From: Tolumonas sp.
Lineage (GTDB): Bacteria > Pseudomonadota > Gammaproteobacteria > Enterobacterales > Aeromonadaceae
DNA length: 39,087 nt
Direction: 5' to 3'
Assembly: GCA_003251455.1 (NCBI GenBank)
Contig: QKFI01000093.1
Span: 1 to 39,087 of the forward strand
Of this stretch, positions 7,885 to 15,121 are shown piece by piece. The notes below the pieces were generated by a model. It did not search any database and had not been told where the DNA came from. It saw only the letters and a program-made list of their open reading frames with translations. Within the stretch, counting starts at the first letter, position 1. Every line of letters starts with the position of its first letter. Both the position numbers and the translations under genes were made by a program.

Positions 7885-9144
7885 TTAACCCAGACGTAAG
7901 CGGTTTGCGCCAACTAACCAGCTATATACGATATAGAGGATCAAGGTTGCGAACAGTAACAGCCCACCGAGTGCGGTCGCCATACCCCAGTTGATCGTAG
8001 TGTTGGTGTAGAACGCAACAAAGTAACTAACCATCTGATCGTTCGGGCTACCCAGCAATGCTGGTGTGATGTAGTAACCGATAGACAGGATGAAGACCAG
8101 TAGACAACCCGCGCCAATCCCTGCATAAGTTTGTGGGAAGTAAACTAACCAGAAGCTAATCATCGGTGGGCAACCCAGAGAGATAGCAGCACGTTGGTAG
8201 CTTGGTGGAATGCTTTTCATCACGCTATACAGTGGCAGGATCATGAACGGCAGCATGATGTGAACCATCGACACATATACACCAAAACGGTTGAATACGA
8301 GTTGTAATGGTGAATCAATCACGCCGATCGTTTCCAGGAAACTATTCACCAGCCCATTGTTCTGCAGTAACACGATCCACGCAGCAACACGGACTAACAC
8401 TGAAGTCCAGAATGGCAGTAAGACGCAAATCATCAACAGATTGCTGGTACGAGCTGGTAAAGTTGCCAGCAGATATGCCAGCGGATAAGCCAGAACCAGA
8501 CAAGCCAGCGTAATCACAAAACTCATCCAGAGTGTGCGAGCGAATACGCTTTGATAGATAGCCTGATTCTCAGAAACTTTGACAATATCGCCAGCAGCAT
8601 CTTTTTTCAGGTCAAGAGAAGAAAGAATATAGTTCAATGTATAAGGTGATTTGTTGTTATAAATCGCCTGTAAGAAAGCTGGTTCGCCCCAACGCTCATC
8701 CAGTTCAATCATGGCTTCTTTATAAGAAGTCGGAACTGGGTCAAATGGTAATGAATCAGCAGTGTCATTCAGCAAGCTACGATAGCCAGAAATTTCAGTA
8801 TTCAGACGTTTACCGAGATTACCCAGAATATCGTTATCACTTGCGACCTGAATATCAGATGCTAATGCTTTATATACGTCTTCAGGCGGTAAATCTTTTC
8901 CATTCCATTCCTGCATTGCAGCAATCGTCGTTGGTAGCATGGTTGCGACTTCTGGGTTATCCACGCTTTTTTTCAGCATGATAACCAGCGGCACCAGGAA
9001 TACAACGAACAAGAAAATGATCAACGGTAAGATCAAACCAAACGATTTCAGTCGGTTAATCCGTTCTGCCCGATGAAGTTTTGCCTTGAGCGTTTGGGTA
9101 TCCGCTGGCTGAGGGATAGGGTCTGTAATGGTTGTAGACATCAT
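7885..9144 (-). CDS. ABC transporter permease, PotB/PotH type with long periplasmic insertion
   Basis: This permease has a first membrane helix near residues 25-50, then a soluble stretch of about 130 residues (LKKSVDNPEV to VSENQAIYQS) before the remaining helices. That insertion is known from a subset of PotB/PotH-like permeases. The EAA loop AAISLGCPPMISFWLVYFPQ is present. The track starts at 9171; the ATG at 9144 is preferred because AGGA lies seven bases upstream, giving 419 residues. It follows the binding-protein gene after a stable hairpin and contains the shared TCAACGGAA word in its leader, which suggests some independent control of its translation. Confidence 0.87.
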   Translation of the reverse strand: MMSTTITDPIPQPADTQTLKAKLHRAERINRLKSFGLILPLIIFLFVVFLVPLVIMLKKSVDNPEVATMLPTTIAAMQEWNGKDLPPEDVYKALASDIQVASDNDILGNLGKRLNTEISGYRSLLNDTADSLPFDPVPTSYKEAMIELDERWGEPAFLQAIYNNKSPYTLNYILSSLDLKKDAAGDIVKVSENQAIYQSVFARTLWMSFVITLACLVLAYPLAYLLATLPARTSNLLMICVLLPFWTSVLVRVAAWIVLLQNNGLVNSFLETIGVIDSPLQLVFNRFGVYVSMVHIMLPFMILPLYSVMKSIPPSYQRAAISLGCPPMISFWLVYFPQTYAGIGAGCLLVFILSIGYYITPALLGSPNDQMVSYFVAFYTNTTINWGMATALGGLLLFATLILYIVYSWLVGANRLRLG

Positions 9145-9180
9145 AATTAGTTCCTGACAGACGGCATTCAAGCCAGATCA

Positions 9181-9189
9181 TTCCGTTGA
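9181..9189 (-). repeat. Shared leader word TCAACGGAA, copy 2 (PotB-type permease leader)
   Basis: This copy lies about 37 bases before the permease start codon. With copy 1 it shares the longer TCTCAACGGAA. Confidence 0.45.
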
Positions 9190-9206
9190 GATGGGGAACC
9201 TTGGTT

Positions 9207-9229
9207 AGGCTCCGGAGTTCCCGGAGCCT
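9207..9229 (-). other. Intercistronic hairpin after the binding-protein gene
   Basis: AGGCTCCGG and CCGGAGCCT form a perfect nine-base stem around a five-base loop, 15 bases after the binding-protein stop. No T-tract follows on the minus strand, so it is probably not a terminator. In transporter operons such hairpins commonly protect the upstream mRNA and so raise the level of the binding protein over the permeases. Confidence 0.65.
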
Positions 9230-9243
9230 GATTCAGCATCAAA

Positions 9244-10278
9244 TTATTTTGCAGCCCAAGCGTTGAAGCGACGCTCCAATTCTTCGCCATGGTCTAGCCA
9301 GAACGTTGGATCAACAGCAACAGCAACACTCAGGTTCTCAGCTGAAGATGGCAAGGTTGCAGCTAAGGCTGGATCGATCATGCCGGCAGCACCTTTGGTT
9401 GTTGGGCCATAAGGGATCTGTTTTGCATAGTCGATCTGACTTTGTGGTTTCACCGTAGAGGCAATAAACTTCATTGCCAGATCTTTATTTGGTGTACCTT
9501 TTGGTACAACCCAGTATTCAACTTCGTACAGACCACCATTCCACGCGATGTTCAGATTTTTGTTACCTTCTTTCTGAGCATTTGCGATACGGCCGTTAAA
9601 TGCTGAGGTCATTACAACGTCACCAGACATCAGGTATTGTGGCGCTTGTGCACCAGCTTCCCACCACTGAATGTTTGGTTTCAGCTCGTCCAGTTTTTTG
9701 AATGCACGGTCGACACCAGCAGGTGTTGCTAATTCAGCGTAAACATCTTTCGCTGCGACGCCATCAGCCAGCAGCGCTGCTTCCAATGCGTATTTCGCTG
9801 TTTTACGTAAACCACGTTTGCCCGGGAATTTTTTCACGTCCCAGAAATCAGCCCATGAAGTTGGTGCTGTTTTCAGTTTGTTTGAGTCATAAGCAATGAC
9901 TGTTGAGTAAACGAACATCCCTACGCCACATTTTGTTGCTGCGCCAGGAATAAAATCTGATTTTTTACCAATGATTTTGTAGTCAAGCTTTTCAAAGAAG
10001 CCTTCGTCACAACCACGAGCCACTTCTGATGATTCAACTTCAACAACATCCCATGAAACACTGTGGGTTTCGACCATGGCTTTCAGTTTTGCCATTTCGC
10101 CGTTATATTCACCAGCAACGATTTTGGTGCCAGTTGCTTTCGTAAATGGCTCATAATAAGCCTTTACCTGAGCTTCTTTATTCGCGCCACCAAAAGAGAT
10201 GACTGAAAGTTCTTCCGCGTGAACTGCGCCACTTACGAAAGCGATTAATGCTGCTGCTAAAGAGAGTTTTGCTTTCAT
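9244..10278 (-). CDS. Periplasmic substrate-binding protein, spermidine/putrescine/GABA type
   Basis: The precursor has a clear Sec signal peptide (MKAKLSLAAALIAFVSGAVHA, cleavage before EELSV). The mature part belongs to the PotD/YdcS-like solute-binding proteins: ELSVISFGGANKEAQVKAYY near the start, DVVEVESSEVARGCDEG, and the conserved W-rich QWWEAGAQAPQYLMSGDV region. The track starts at 10287, but the Met at 10278 has AAGGA eight bases upstream, while the first Met is too close to that site. The gene follows the ATPase gene by 27 bases. Orthologues in gab neighbourhoods make a polyamine or 4-aminobutyrate ligand likely, but the ligand cannot be fixed from sequence. Confidence 0.88.
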   Translation of the reverse strand: MKAKLSLAAALIAFVSGAVHAEELSVISFGGANKEAQVKAYYEPFTKATGTKIVAGEYNGEMAKLKAMVETHSVSWDVVEVESSEVARGCDEGFFEKLDYKIIGKKSDFIPGAATKCGVGMFVYSTVIAYDSNKLKTAPTSWADFWDVKKFPGKRGLRKTAKYALEAALLADGVAAKDVYAELATPAGVDRAFKKLDELKPNIQWWEAGAQAPQYLMSGDVVMTSAFNGRIANAQKEGNKNLNIAWNGGLYEVEYWVVPKGTPNKDLAMKFIASTVKPQSQIDYAKQIPYGPTTKGAAGMIDPALAATLPSSAENLSVAVAVDPTFWLDHGEELERRFNAWAAK

Positions 10279-10305
10279 TACTATCATCCTTGTTATTACT
10301 AATTA

Positions 10306-11400
10306 TTAGTCAAGCAAGTCCAGAGCTCTGGCGTGCTGACTTTGCCATCCCACAGAAAGCACATCACCCATTTTGATTGACGTATCAAACTGACTGACAG
10401 GCATTTTTACAATGAAATCTGAACTACCACACATGTTCATGCAAACGCGAATATGGTCACCTAAATAGATGAAATCACGAACCTGACCTTGCGCAACGTT
10501 GTCACATTGCTGCGCTGCTGCGCCCAGCAAAATACGTTCAGGACGAATCGACAATGTTGTCTGTTCACCAGGTGCCGAAACGTTAATTGCTTGTGCACTC
10601 AATTGCTGACCATCTGGCATCCGGACTTTGCAGTGTTGTCCATCGATTGATTCGACATGGCCGAATAGACGGTTGTTTTCACCAATGAATTGCGCAACAA
10701 ATGCATTTGATGGCTCTTCATAAAGCACTTTCGGGCTATCGATTTGCTGAATTTCACCTTTATGGAAGACAGCAACACGATCTGACATGGTCAATGCTTC
10801 TGATTGGTCATGGGTTACATAAACAATCGTCAGACCAAATTTTTCATGCAGTTGTTTAATCTCCATCTGCATGTGTTCGCGAAGCTGTTTATCCAACGCG
10901 CCTAGTGGTTCGTCCATTAGCACCAGTTTTGGTTCAAATACCAATGCACGAGCTAACGCAACACGTTGTTGCTGACCGCCAGAAAGTTGTGCTGGATAGC
11001 GGTGACCAAAACTTTCCATTTTGATCATGCTAAGAGCTTCCTGAACTTTTTCTTTGACGTCAGCTTTAGATAAGCGACGAACAAATAAAGGGAAGGCAAC
11101 GTTTTCAGCGACGGTCATGTGAGGGAAGAGCGCATAGTTCTGGAAAACCATGCCGATATCACGTTTGTGTGGTGGCTGGTTGTTTAATAACTTACCGCCT
11201 AATGTGATTTCACCACTGGTTGCAGTTTCAAAACCAGCCAGCATCATCAGACTGGTAGTTTTTCCTGAACCACTAGGTCCCAGCAGTGTCAAAAATTCGC
11301 CCCGACGAATATTCACATTCAGATTTTTAACAATGAGCGTTTCGCCATCATAGCTTTTTTGCACGTTGCGAAACTGAACAAATGGCGTTGGTTGTTTCAT
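10306..11400 (-). CDS. ABC transporter ATP-binding protein, PotA type
   Basis: This is a complete 364-residue ATPase: Walker A GPSGSGKTT (about residue 42), Q-loop, signature LSGGQQQRVALARAL, Walker B LVLMDEPLGALD and switch His in YVTHDQSEAL. A C-terminal TOBE domain follows from about residue 280 (LSIRPERILL), as in PotA and PotG. It powers the importer made of the two permeases and binding protein encoded next. It is the first gene of the operon. Its leader contains a sigma-54-like promoter with an imperfect -24 element, a GNRA-type hairpin and a copy of the TCAACGGAA word. Confidence 0.9.
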   Translation of the reverse strand: MKQPTPFVQFRNVQKSYDGETLIVKNLNVNIRRGEFLTLLGPSGSGKTTSLMMLAGFETATSGEITLGGKLLNNQPPHKRDIGMVFQNYALFPHMTVAENVAFPLFVRRLSKADVKEKVQEALSMIKMESFGHRYPAQLSGGQQQRVALARALVFEPKLVLMDEPLGALDKQLREHMQMEIKQLHEKFGLTIVYVTHDQSEALTMSDRVAVFHKGEIQQIDSPKVLYEEPSNAFVAQFIGENNRLFGHVESIDGQHCKVRMPDGQQLSAQAINVSAPGEQTTLSIRPERILLGAAAQQCDNVAQGQVRDFIYLGDHIRVCMNMCGSSDFIVKMPVSQFDTSIKMGDVLSVGWQSQHARALDLLD

Positions 11401-11437
11401 AGGATTCTCTTTCTCGTCGTCTGGTTAACGATGCTTC

Positions 11438-11453
11438 AGCAAAATGCGTGCTG
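11438..11453 (-). promoter_or_regulatory. Degenerate sigma-54-like promoter of the transporter operon
   Basis: On the minus strand CAGCACG-CATT-TTGCT matches the consensus TGGCACG-N4-TTGCW except at the first two bases, so one of the two -24 G bases is missing. Transcription would begin near 11427, about 27 bases before the ATPase start. The same bases form a perfect inverted repeat TTCAGCA/TGCTGAA (11435-11455), so an operator or hairpin is a competing reading. Confidence 0.35.
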
Positions 11454-11484
11454 AAAATCACAAAGAGCGCCAACTTTTCGGGCG

Positions 11485-11500
11485 AGACACTTTCGTGTCT
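11485..11500 (-). other. GNRA-loop hairpin in the transporter operon leader
   Basis: On the minus strand AGACAC-GAAA-GTGTCT forms a six-base stem with a GAAA tetraloop, about 85 bases before the ATPase start. Tetraloops of this kind are common in structured RNA leaders. Confidence 0.4.
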
Positions 11501-11505
11501 ATCAG

Positions 11506-11514
11506 TTCCGTTGA
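11506..11514 (-). repeat. Shared leader word TCAACGGAA, copy 3 (ATPase leader)
   Basis: This copy is just upstream of the GNRA hairpin, about 106 bases before the ATPase start. With copy 1 it shares the longer TCAACGGAACT. Confidence 0.45.
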
Positions 11515-11760
11515 TTTAGCCAGCAGTCTGGAATCACTATATGTGCGGGAAATAGGTGTAAAAAGCGCAATGTTTTAATGTTTACATTGATAAAAATTAA
11601 ACATTTATTTGGGGTATTACGGATTGTTTCTTAAGCGAAACTATGAGAAAAAGGAAGGTTTTTATAAAAGGTCTTGTAGGGATTCAATGAGCAATTTAAT
11701 GCAAAGACACACTTATTATACTGAAATTTGCTCTCATAGGTAGCCCCAGAATGGGTTTGA

Positions 11761-11817
11761 TGTCACAAAATGGTGCTGATGGTTGTCTGGCTTTAAATAG
11801 GACGCCAATCTGGTGCA
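11761..11817. promoter_or_regulatory. Two NtrC-like elements upstream of the transporter operon
   Basis: TGTCACAAAATGGTGCT (11761-11777) and GACGCCAATCTGGTGCA (11801-11817) each have a good TGGTGC right half and a weaker left half compared with TGCACCA-N3-TGGTGCA. They are 40 bases apart and 330-390 bases upstream of the presumed transporter start. Confidence 0.3.
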
Positions 11818-11837
11818 ATAATAAAATCAGCGCATAT

Positions 11838-11861
11838 CGATCTGAAATATTTCATTGATCG
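11838..11861. promoter_or_regulatory. Palindrome TGAAATATTTCA flanked by CGATC/GATCG
   Basis: The perfect 12-base palindrome at 11843-11854 is flanked by CGATC on the left and, after two bases, GATCG on the right. It is 77 bases before the DUF523-DUF1722 gene, a suitable place for an operator. Confidence 0.4.
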
Positions 11862-11937
11862 TATTATTCCGAGAAACCTAGCTCTCAGTACCTTTTCCTC
11901 CATCACCATTTCGGCTGGTTTTACACTAAGGATTGCT

Positions 11938-12891
11938 ATGTCTGCATTTCACTCAGATAAGATACAAGTGGGGATCAGTGCATGTTTACTTGGGGAGAAA
12001 GTAAGATTTGATGGCGGGCACAAACGCAGCGAGTTTGTTGAGAATGATCTTCGTCGTTACTTCACTTATCTTCCCGTTTGCCCTGAAGTTGCTATTGGAT
12101 TAGGTGTGCCACGAAAAGCGATCCGCCTAGTTCGGCGTGATGATAACATTCGTGTTGAAGCATCTGATGGCAGCATTGATGTAACGGAAAAACTGACGGC
12201 ATTCTCGAAAGCGAAAACAGCCCAGTTTGATTTTCTTTCTGGCTACATTTTTTGTGCTAAATCGCCGAGTTGCGGGATGGAAAGAGTTCGTGTCTATACG
12301 AATGAAGGCGCTGCGAAAGAAGGTGTCGGTCTTTATGCCCGTATTCTCATGGAGCAAAATCCATTACTCCCAGTTGAAGAAGATGGTCGTTTATGTGATC
12401 CGATCCTTCGGGAGAACTTTGTGACCAGAGTTTATGCCTACCATGACTGGCAACAACTACAGGCAACGGGGCTAACCCGGGGAAAGATTATTTCCTTTCA
12501 CTCTCGATATAAATACTTATTGTTTGCGCATCATCCTTCATCGTATTCATTACTTGGTAAGTTGCTGGGTGATTCAGTCTCAATGCCCCTTGACCAGTTG
12601 GCTGAACGGTATATATCCGGGCTCATGCAAGGCTTAAAGAATAAAGCAACCAGAAAAGGGCATACGAATGTACTGCAACACCTGCAGGGTTACTTTAAGA
12701 AAACGCTCTCATTGGAACAAAAAGCTGAGCTTCATCATTTAATTGATAAATATCGTCGAGGGTTGGTTCCTTTGATGTCACCGATGACGTTGATTCAACA
12801 TTATTTACGAGAATATCCGAATCCTTATCTGTCTTCACAAGTCTATCTGAATCCACATCCTGAAGATCTAGCACTTCGGTATAGTCTTTAA
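11938..12891 (+). CDS. DUF523-DUF1722 fusion protein (YbgA-like; probable tRNA 4-thiouridine desulfidase)
   Basis: The N-terminal half (about residues 8-160) is a DUF523/TudS domain with its three conserved Cys in SACLLG (C16), PVCPEV (C48) and SPSCGM (C112), which in the thiouracil desulfidase TudS hold a [4Fe-4S] cluster. The C-terminal half (about 185-310) is DUF1722, as in E. coli YbgA. From memory, proteins with this fusion (called RudS) remove sulfur from 4-thiouridine in tRNA; I treat that as the likely role, not proven here. AAGGA precedes the ATG by six bases. The photolyase gene follows directly, so the two are co-transcribed. A light- or UV-linked role fits, because 4-thiouridine is the near-UV sensor in tRNA. 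Confidence 0.82.
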   Translation: MSAFHSDKIQVGISACLLGEKVRFDGGHKRSEFVENDLRRYFTYLPVCPEVAIGLGVPRKAIRLVRRDDNIRVEASDGSIDVTEKLTAFSKAKTAQFDFLSGYIFCAKSPSCGMERVRVYTNEGAAKEGVGLYARILMEQNPLLPVEEDGRLCDPILRENFVTRVYAYHDWQQLQATGLTRGKIISFHSRYKYLLFAHHPSSYSLLGKLLGDSVSMPLDQLAERYISGLMQGLKNKATRKGHTNVLQHLQGYFKKTLSLEQKAELHHLIDKYRRGLVPLMSPMTLIQHYLREYPNPYLSSQVYLNPHPEDLALRYSL

Positions 12892-12904
12892 AATGGAAAG
12901 CGAT

Positions 12905-14305
12905 ATGACCGCATTAGTTTGGTTCAGAGATGATCTCCGTACCTTTGATCACCCTGCACTTTATGCCGCAAGTATGAACGGGCAATCTGTTCAGGCGATT
13001 TATTTCGTAACGCCTGAACAATGGAAAGCCCATGACATGGCACCAATCAAAGCGGATTTGCTGGAGCAACATTTAAACTCAGTCGGTGCAAAGTTAGCTG
13101 CATTGGGCATTCCTTTCGACGTACTAACGGTAGCGGATTATGCAGCTATTCCTGAGGCACTGAGCGCATATTGCAATGCACATGAGATAACAGATCTTTA
13201 TACCAACCGAGATATCGGTATTTATGAATTAAGAAGGGATCAAGCCGTTCAATCGGTCTGTGATCAGCAAAAGATACATTGTCATTGGTTTGATGCCCGC
13301 TGTTTATTTGCACCTGGTACTGTATTGAATGGCTGTCGGGAAATGTTCAAGGTATTCACGCCATTTAGCAAAGTCTGGCTAAAAAGACTGATGGCAGAGG
13401 GCTTTCAAGTCTGGCCGCAACCAGAATGTCAGGGGGAGTCTATCGAATGGCAATCGATTGAGGTCGATTATCCCAAACGTTCCAGTGCCGACTGGTTAGG
13501 CAATGAAGATGCAGTCTTACATCAGTTACGCCAGTTTTGTGATGACAAATTATCTGAATATGGTGTTAACCGCGATTATCCTGCTCGTAACGGTACGAGT
13601 TTGTTGTCACCTTTTCTTGCATTAGGCGTGGTTACGATCCGTCAATGTTTGGCTGTGATTCAGGATGTGATGGGTTACATTCCGTCTGACGAAAGTGAGC
13701 CTGGTTTTATCTGGCTGAATGAGCTGATCTGGCGGGAGTTTTATCAGCATCTGCTGGTGGCATATCCACGAGTTTGCATGAATAAAGGTTTTAAACCAGA
13801 AACGGATAAGATCTGTTGGCCAAATAACCCCACAAATTTCCAAACATGGTGCGAGGGGAGGACTGGATATCCGATAGTTGATGCTGCAATGCGCTGTTTA
13901 AAGCAAACAGGGTGGATGCATAACCGACTCCGGATGATTGTCGCTTCATTTCTAACGAAAGATTTGCATATTGATTGGCGTTGGGGTGAACGCTATTTCA
14001 TGCAAAATCTGATTGATGGTGAATTAGCTGCAAACAATGGCGGATGGCAATGGGCTGCCAGCACAGGGGCTGATGCCGTGCCTTATTTTCGTATTTTTAA
14101 TCCAACCACACAGGGTGAGAAATTTGATGAAACGGGTGAGTTTATCAAGCGCTGGCTTCCAGAACTGAATAATGTGCCTGCAAAATATATTCATACGCCC
14201 CATGAATGGTTAAAAGTTTTTGATCCTGGAAGTGATTATCCGCTGCCCATTGTGAACCATGCGGAGGCTCGGGCATTTACGTTAAGCTTATATAAAGACG
14301 CTTAG
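12905..14305 (+). CDS. phrB: Deoxyribodipyrimidine photo-lyase (class I CPD photolyase)
   Basis: The enzyme splits UV-induced pyrimidine dimers using blue light. The N-terminal antenna-binding domain begins TALVWFRDDLRTFDHPAL. The C-terminal FAD domain holds the conserved WMHNRLRMIVASFLTKDLHIDW, GERYFMQNLIDGELAANNGGWQW and FRIFNPTTQGEKFD segments, including the tryptophans used in electron transfer and the adenine-contacting Asn. Length (466) agrees with E. coli PhrB. The track start at 12893 lacks a ribosome site; the ATG at 12905 (MTALVWF) has GGAAAG upstream and matches the family's N-terminus. It lies 13 bases after the DUF523-DUF1722 gene. A cryptochrome-type relative is unlikely given the full photolyase motif set. 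Confidence 0.93.
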   Translation: MTALVWFRDDLRTFDHPALYAASMNGQSVQAIYFVTPEQWKAHDMAPIKADLLEQHLNSVGAKLAALGIPFDVLTVADYAAIPEALSAYCNAHEITDLYTNRDIGIYELRRDQAVQSVCDQQKIHCHWFDARCLFAPGTVLNGCREMFKVFTPFSKVWLKRLMAEGFQVWPQPECQGESIEWQSIEVDYPKRSSADWLGNEDAVLHQLRQFCDDKLSEYGVNRDYPARNGTSLLSPFLALGVVTIRQCLAVIQDVMGYIPSDESEPGFIWLNELIWREFYQHLLVAYPRVCMNKGFKPETDKICWPNNPTNFQTWCEGRTGYPIVDAAMRCLKQTGWMHNRLRMIVASFLTKDLHIDWRWGERYFMQNLIDGELAANNGGWQWAASTGADAVPYFRIFNPTTQGEKFDETGEFIKRWLPELNNVPAKYIHTPHEWLKVFDPGSDYPLPIVNHAEARAFTLSLYKDA

Positions 14306-14330
14306 CCTTTGAGATGGAAATCATTTGAAT

Positions 14331-14354
14331 AAAAAAGCGCCTTGTGGCGCTTTT
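14331..14354. terminator. Bidirectional terminator between phrB and the RhtC-like gene
   Basis: GCGCC-TTGT-GGCGC has A-runs before it and T-runs after it, so it works for both converging genes. Confidence 0.8.
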
Positions 14355-14355
14355 C

Positions 14356-14982
14356 TTATGTCTGGCTTGATGTGATTAGATGAATGACGTCAGCTAGTAT
14401 CAATATGCTGAAGAGTGCAAAAACGCCCGCAGACACATAATCGACCCAGCGTTTATGTCTCATGTAATAATTTCTTATTTTCTCTAAAGAAAATAATTGC
14501 CCAACCAAAAAGAACCATACAAGCGATTCCACAAAAATAAGGATCATGATCTGAGAGAGTAATCCTTGTGATTGTCCAATGCCGGGGATCGAAGAAAAGA
14601 CACTGCTGAAATAGATCACAGCCTTCGGATTCGCCAGATTAGTCATCACTCCCTTCAGGAGTACGTGTTTAATCGGTTTACCATCCAGCGCTATTTCACC
14701 TAATGGCTGTTTTGCAGAATGAAAAATATCAATGGCTAGCTTAAACAGATAAAAAGCGCCCAAGACCATGATGATCCATTTGGTTACAGGGAAATGCTCG
14801 AACAATAAATTCATCCCTAACAATGTCATCGTTGCCCAAATCAAGATCCCGATAGCAACACCACTCGCAGATTGAAATATATGGCTGGTGCGTCCTGACA
14901 ACGCAGTTCTGGAAACGAAGAAGAAATCTGGCCCCGGTGCCGCCAATGCACAAAGATGAATCACAAATAAGCTGAATAACAT
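14356..14982 (-). CDS. LysE/RhtB family exporter, RhtC-like (threonine efflux)
   Basis: The 208-residue protein has about six membrane helices. It begins with the family motif CALAAPGPDFFFVSRTALSGR and contains GVMTNLANPKAVIYFSSVFS; both are nearly as in E. coli RhtC, which exports threonine across the inner membrane. AGGG lies eight bases before the ATG. It is divergent from a MocR-type regulator, a pairing often seen for amino-acid exporters. The exact amino acid cannot be read from the sequence. Confidence 0.85.
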   Translation of the reverse strand: MLFSLFVIHLCALAAPGPDFFFVSRTALSGRTSHIFQSASGVAIGILIWATMTLLGMNLLFEHFPVTKWIIMVLGAFYLFKLAIDIFHSAKQPLGEIALDGKPIKHVLLKGVMTNLANPKAVIYFSSVFSSIPGIGQSQGLLSQIMILIFVESLVWFFLVGQLFSLEKIRNYYMRHKRWVDYVSAGVFALFSILILADVIHLITSSQT

Positions 14983-15049
14983 AATAAAACCCTAAAAAAG
15001 AAAAACTGCACCGGTGTGATGCAAATTATAAGAAATAAGAAAAGAAGGA

Positions 15050-15088
15050 TACAGATTCAGATATTGTGATTTTTAATGGGTACAGATT
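15050..15088. promoter_or_regulatory. Direct repeat TACAGATT ... TACAGATT, candidate MocR operator
   Basis: GATACAGATT and GGTACAGATT start 31 bases apart, about three helical turns, on the same face of the DNA. They lie between the divergent exporter and MocR gene. GabR and related MocR proteins bind direct repeats, so this is a sensible operator. Confidence 0.5.
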
Positions 15089-15121
15089 TATACTGGTGGA
15101 AACTCCAGCAGAGCGATAGTG

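Larger units (their letters stand above)
11401..11937. other. 537-base divergent control region between the transporter operon and the DUF523 gene
   Basis: I found no convincing coding sequence here. The right half contains two TGGTGC-type NtrC half-site elements and the palindrome TGAAATATTTCA; the left half is the leader of the transporter operon. A -10-like TATAGT for leftward transcription lies at 11536-11541. AT-rich sequence at 11570-11620 may be a promoter or protein-binding area. Confidence 0.5.
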
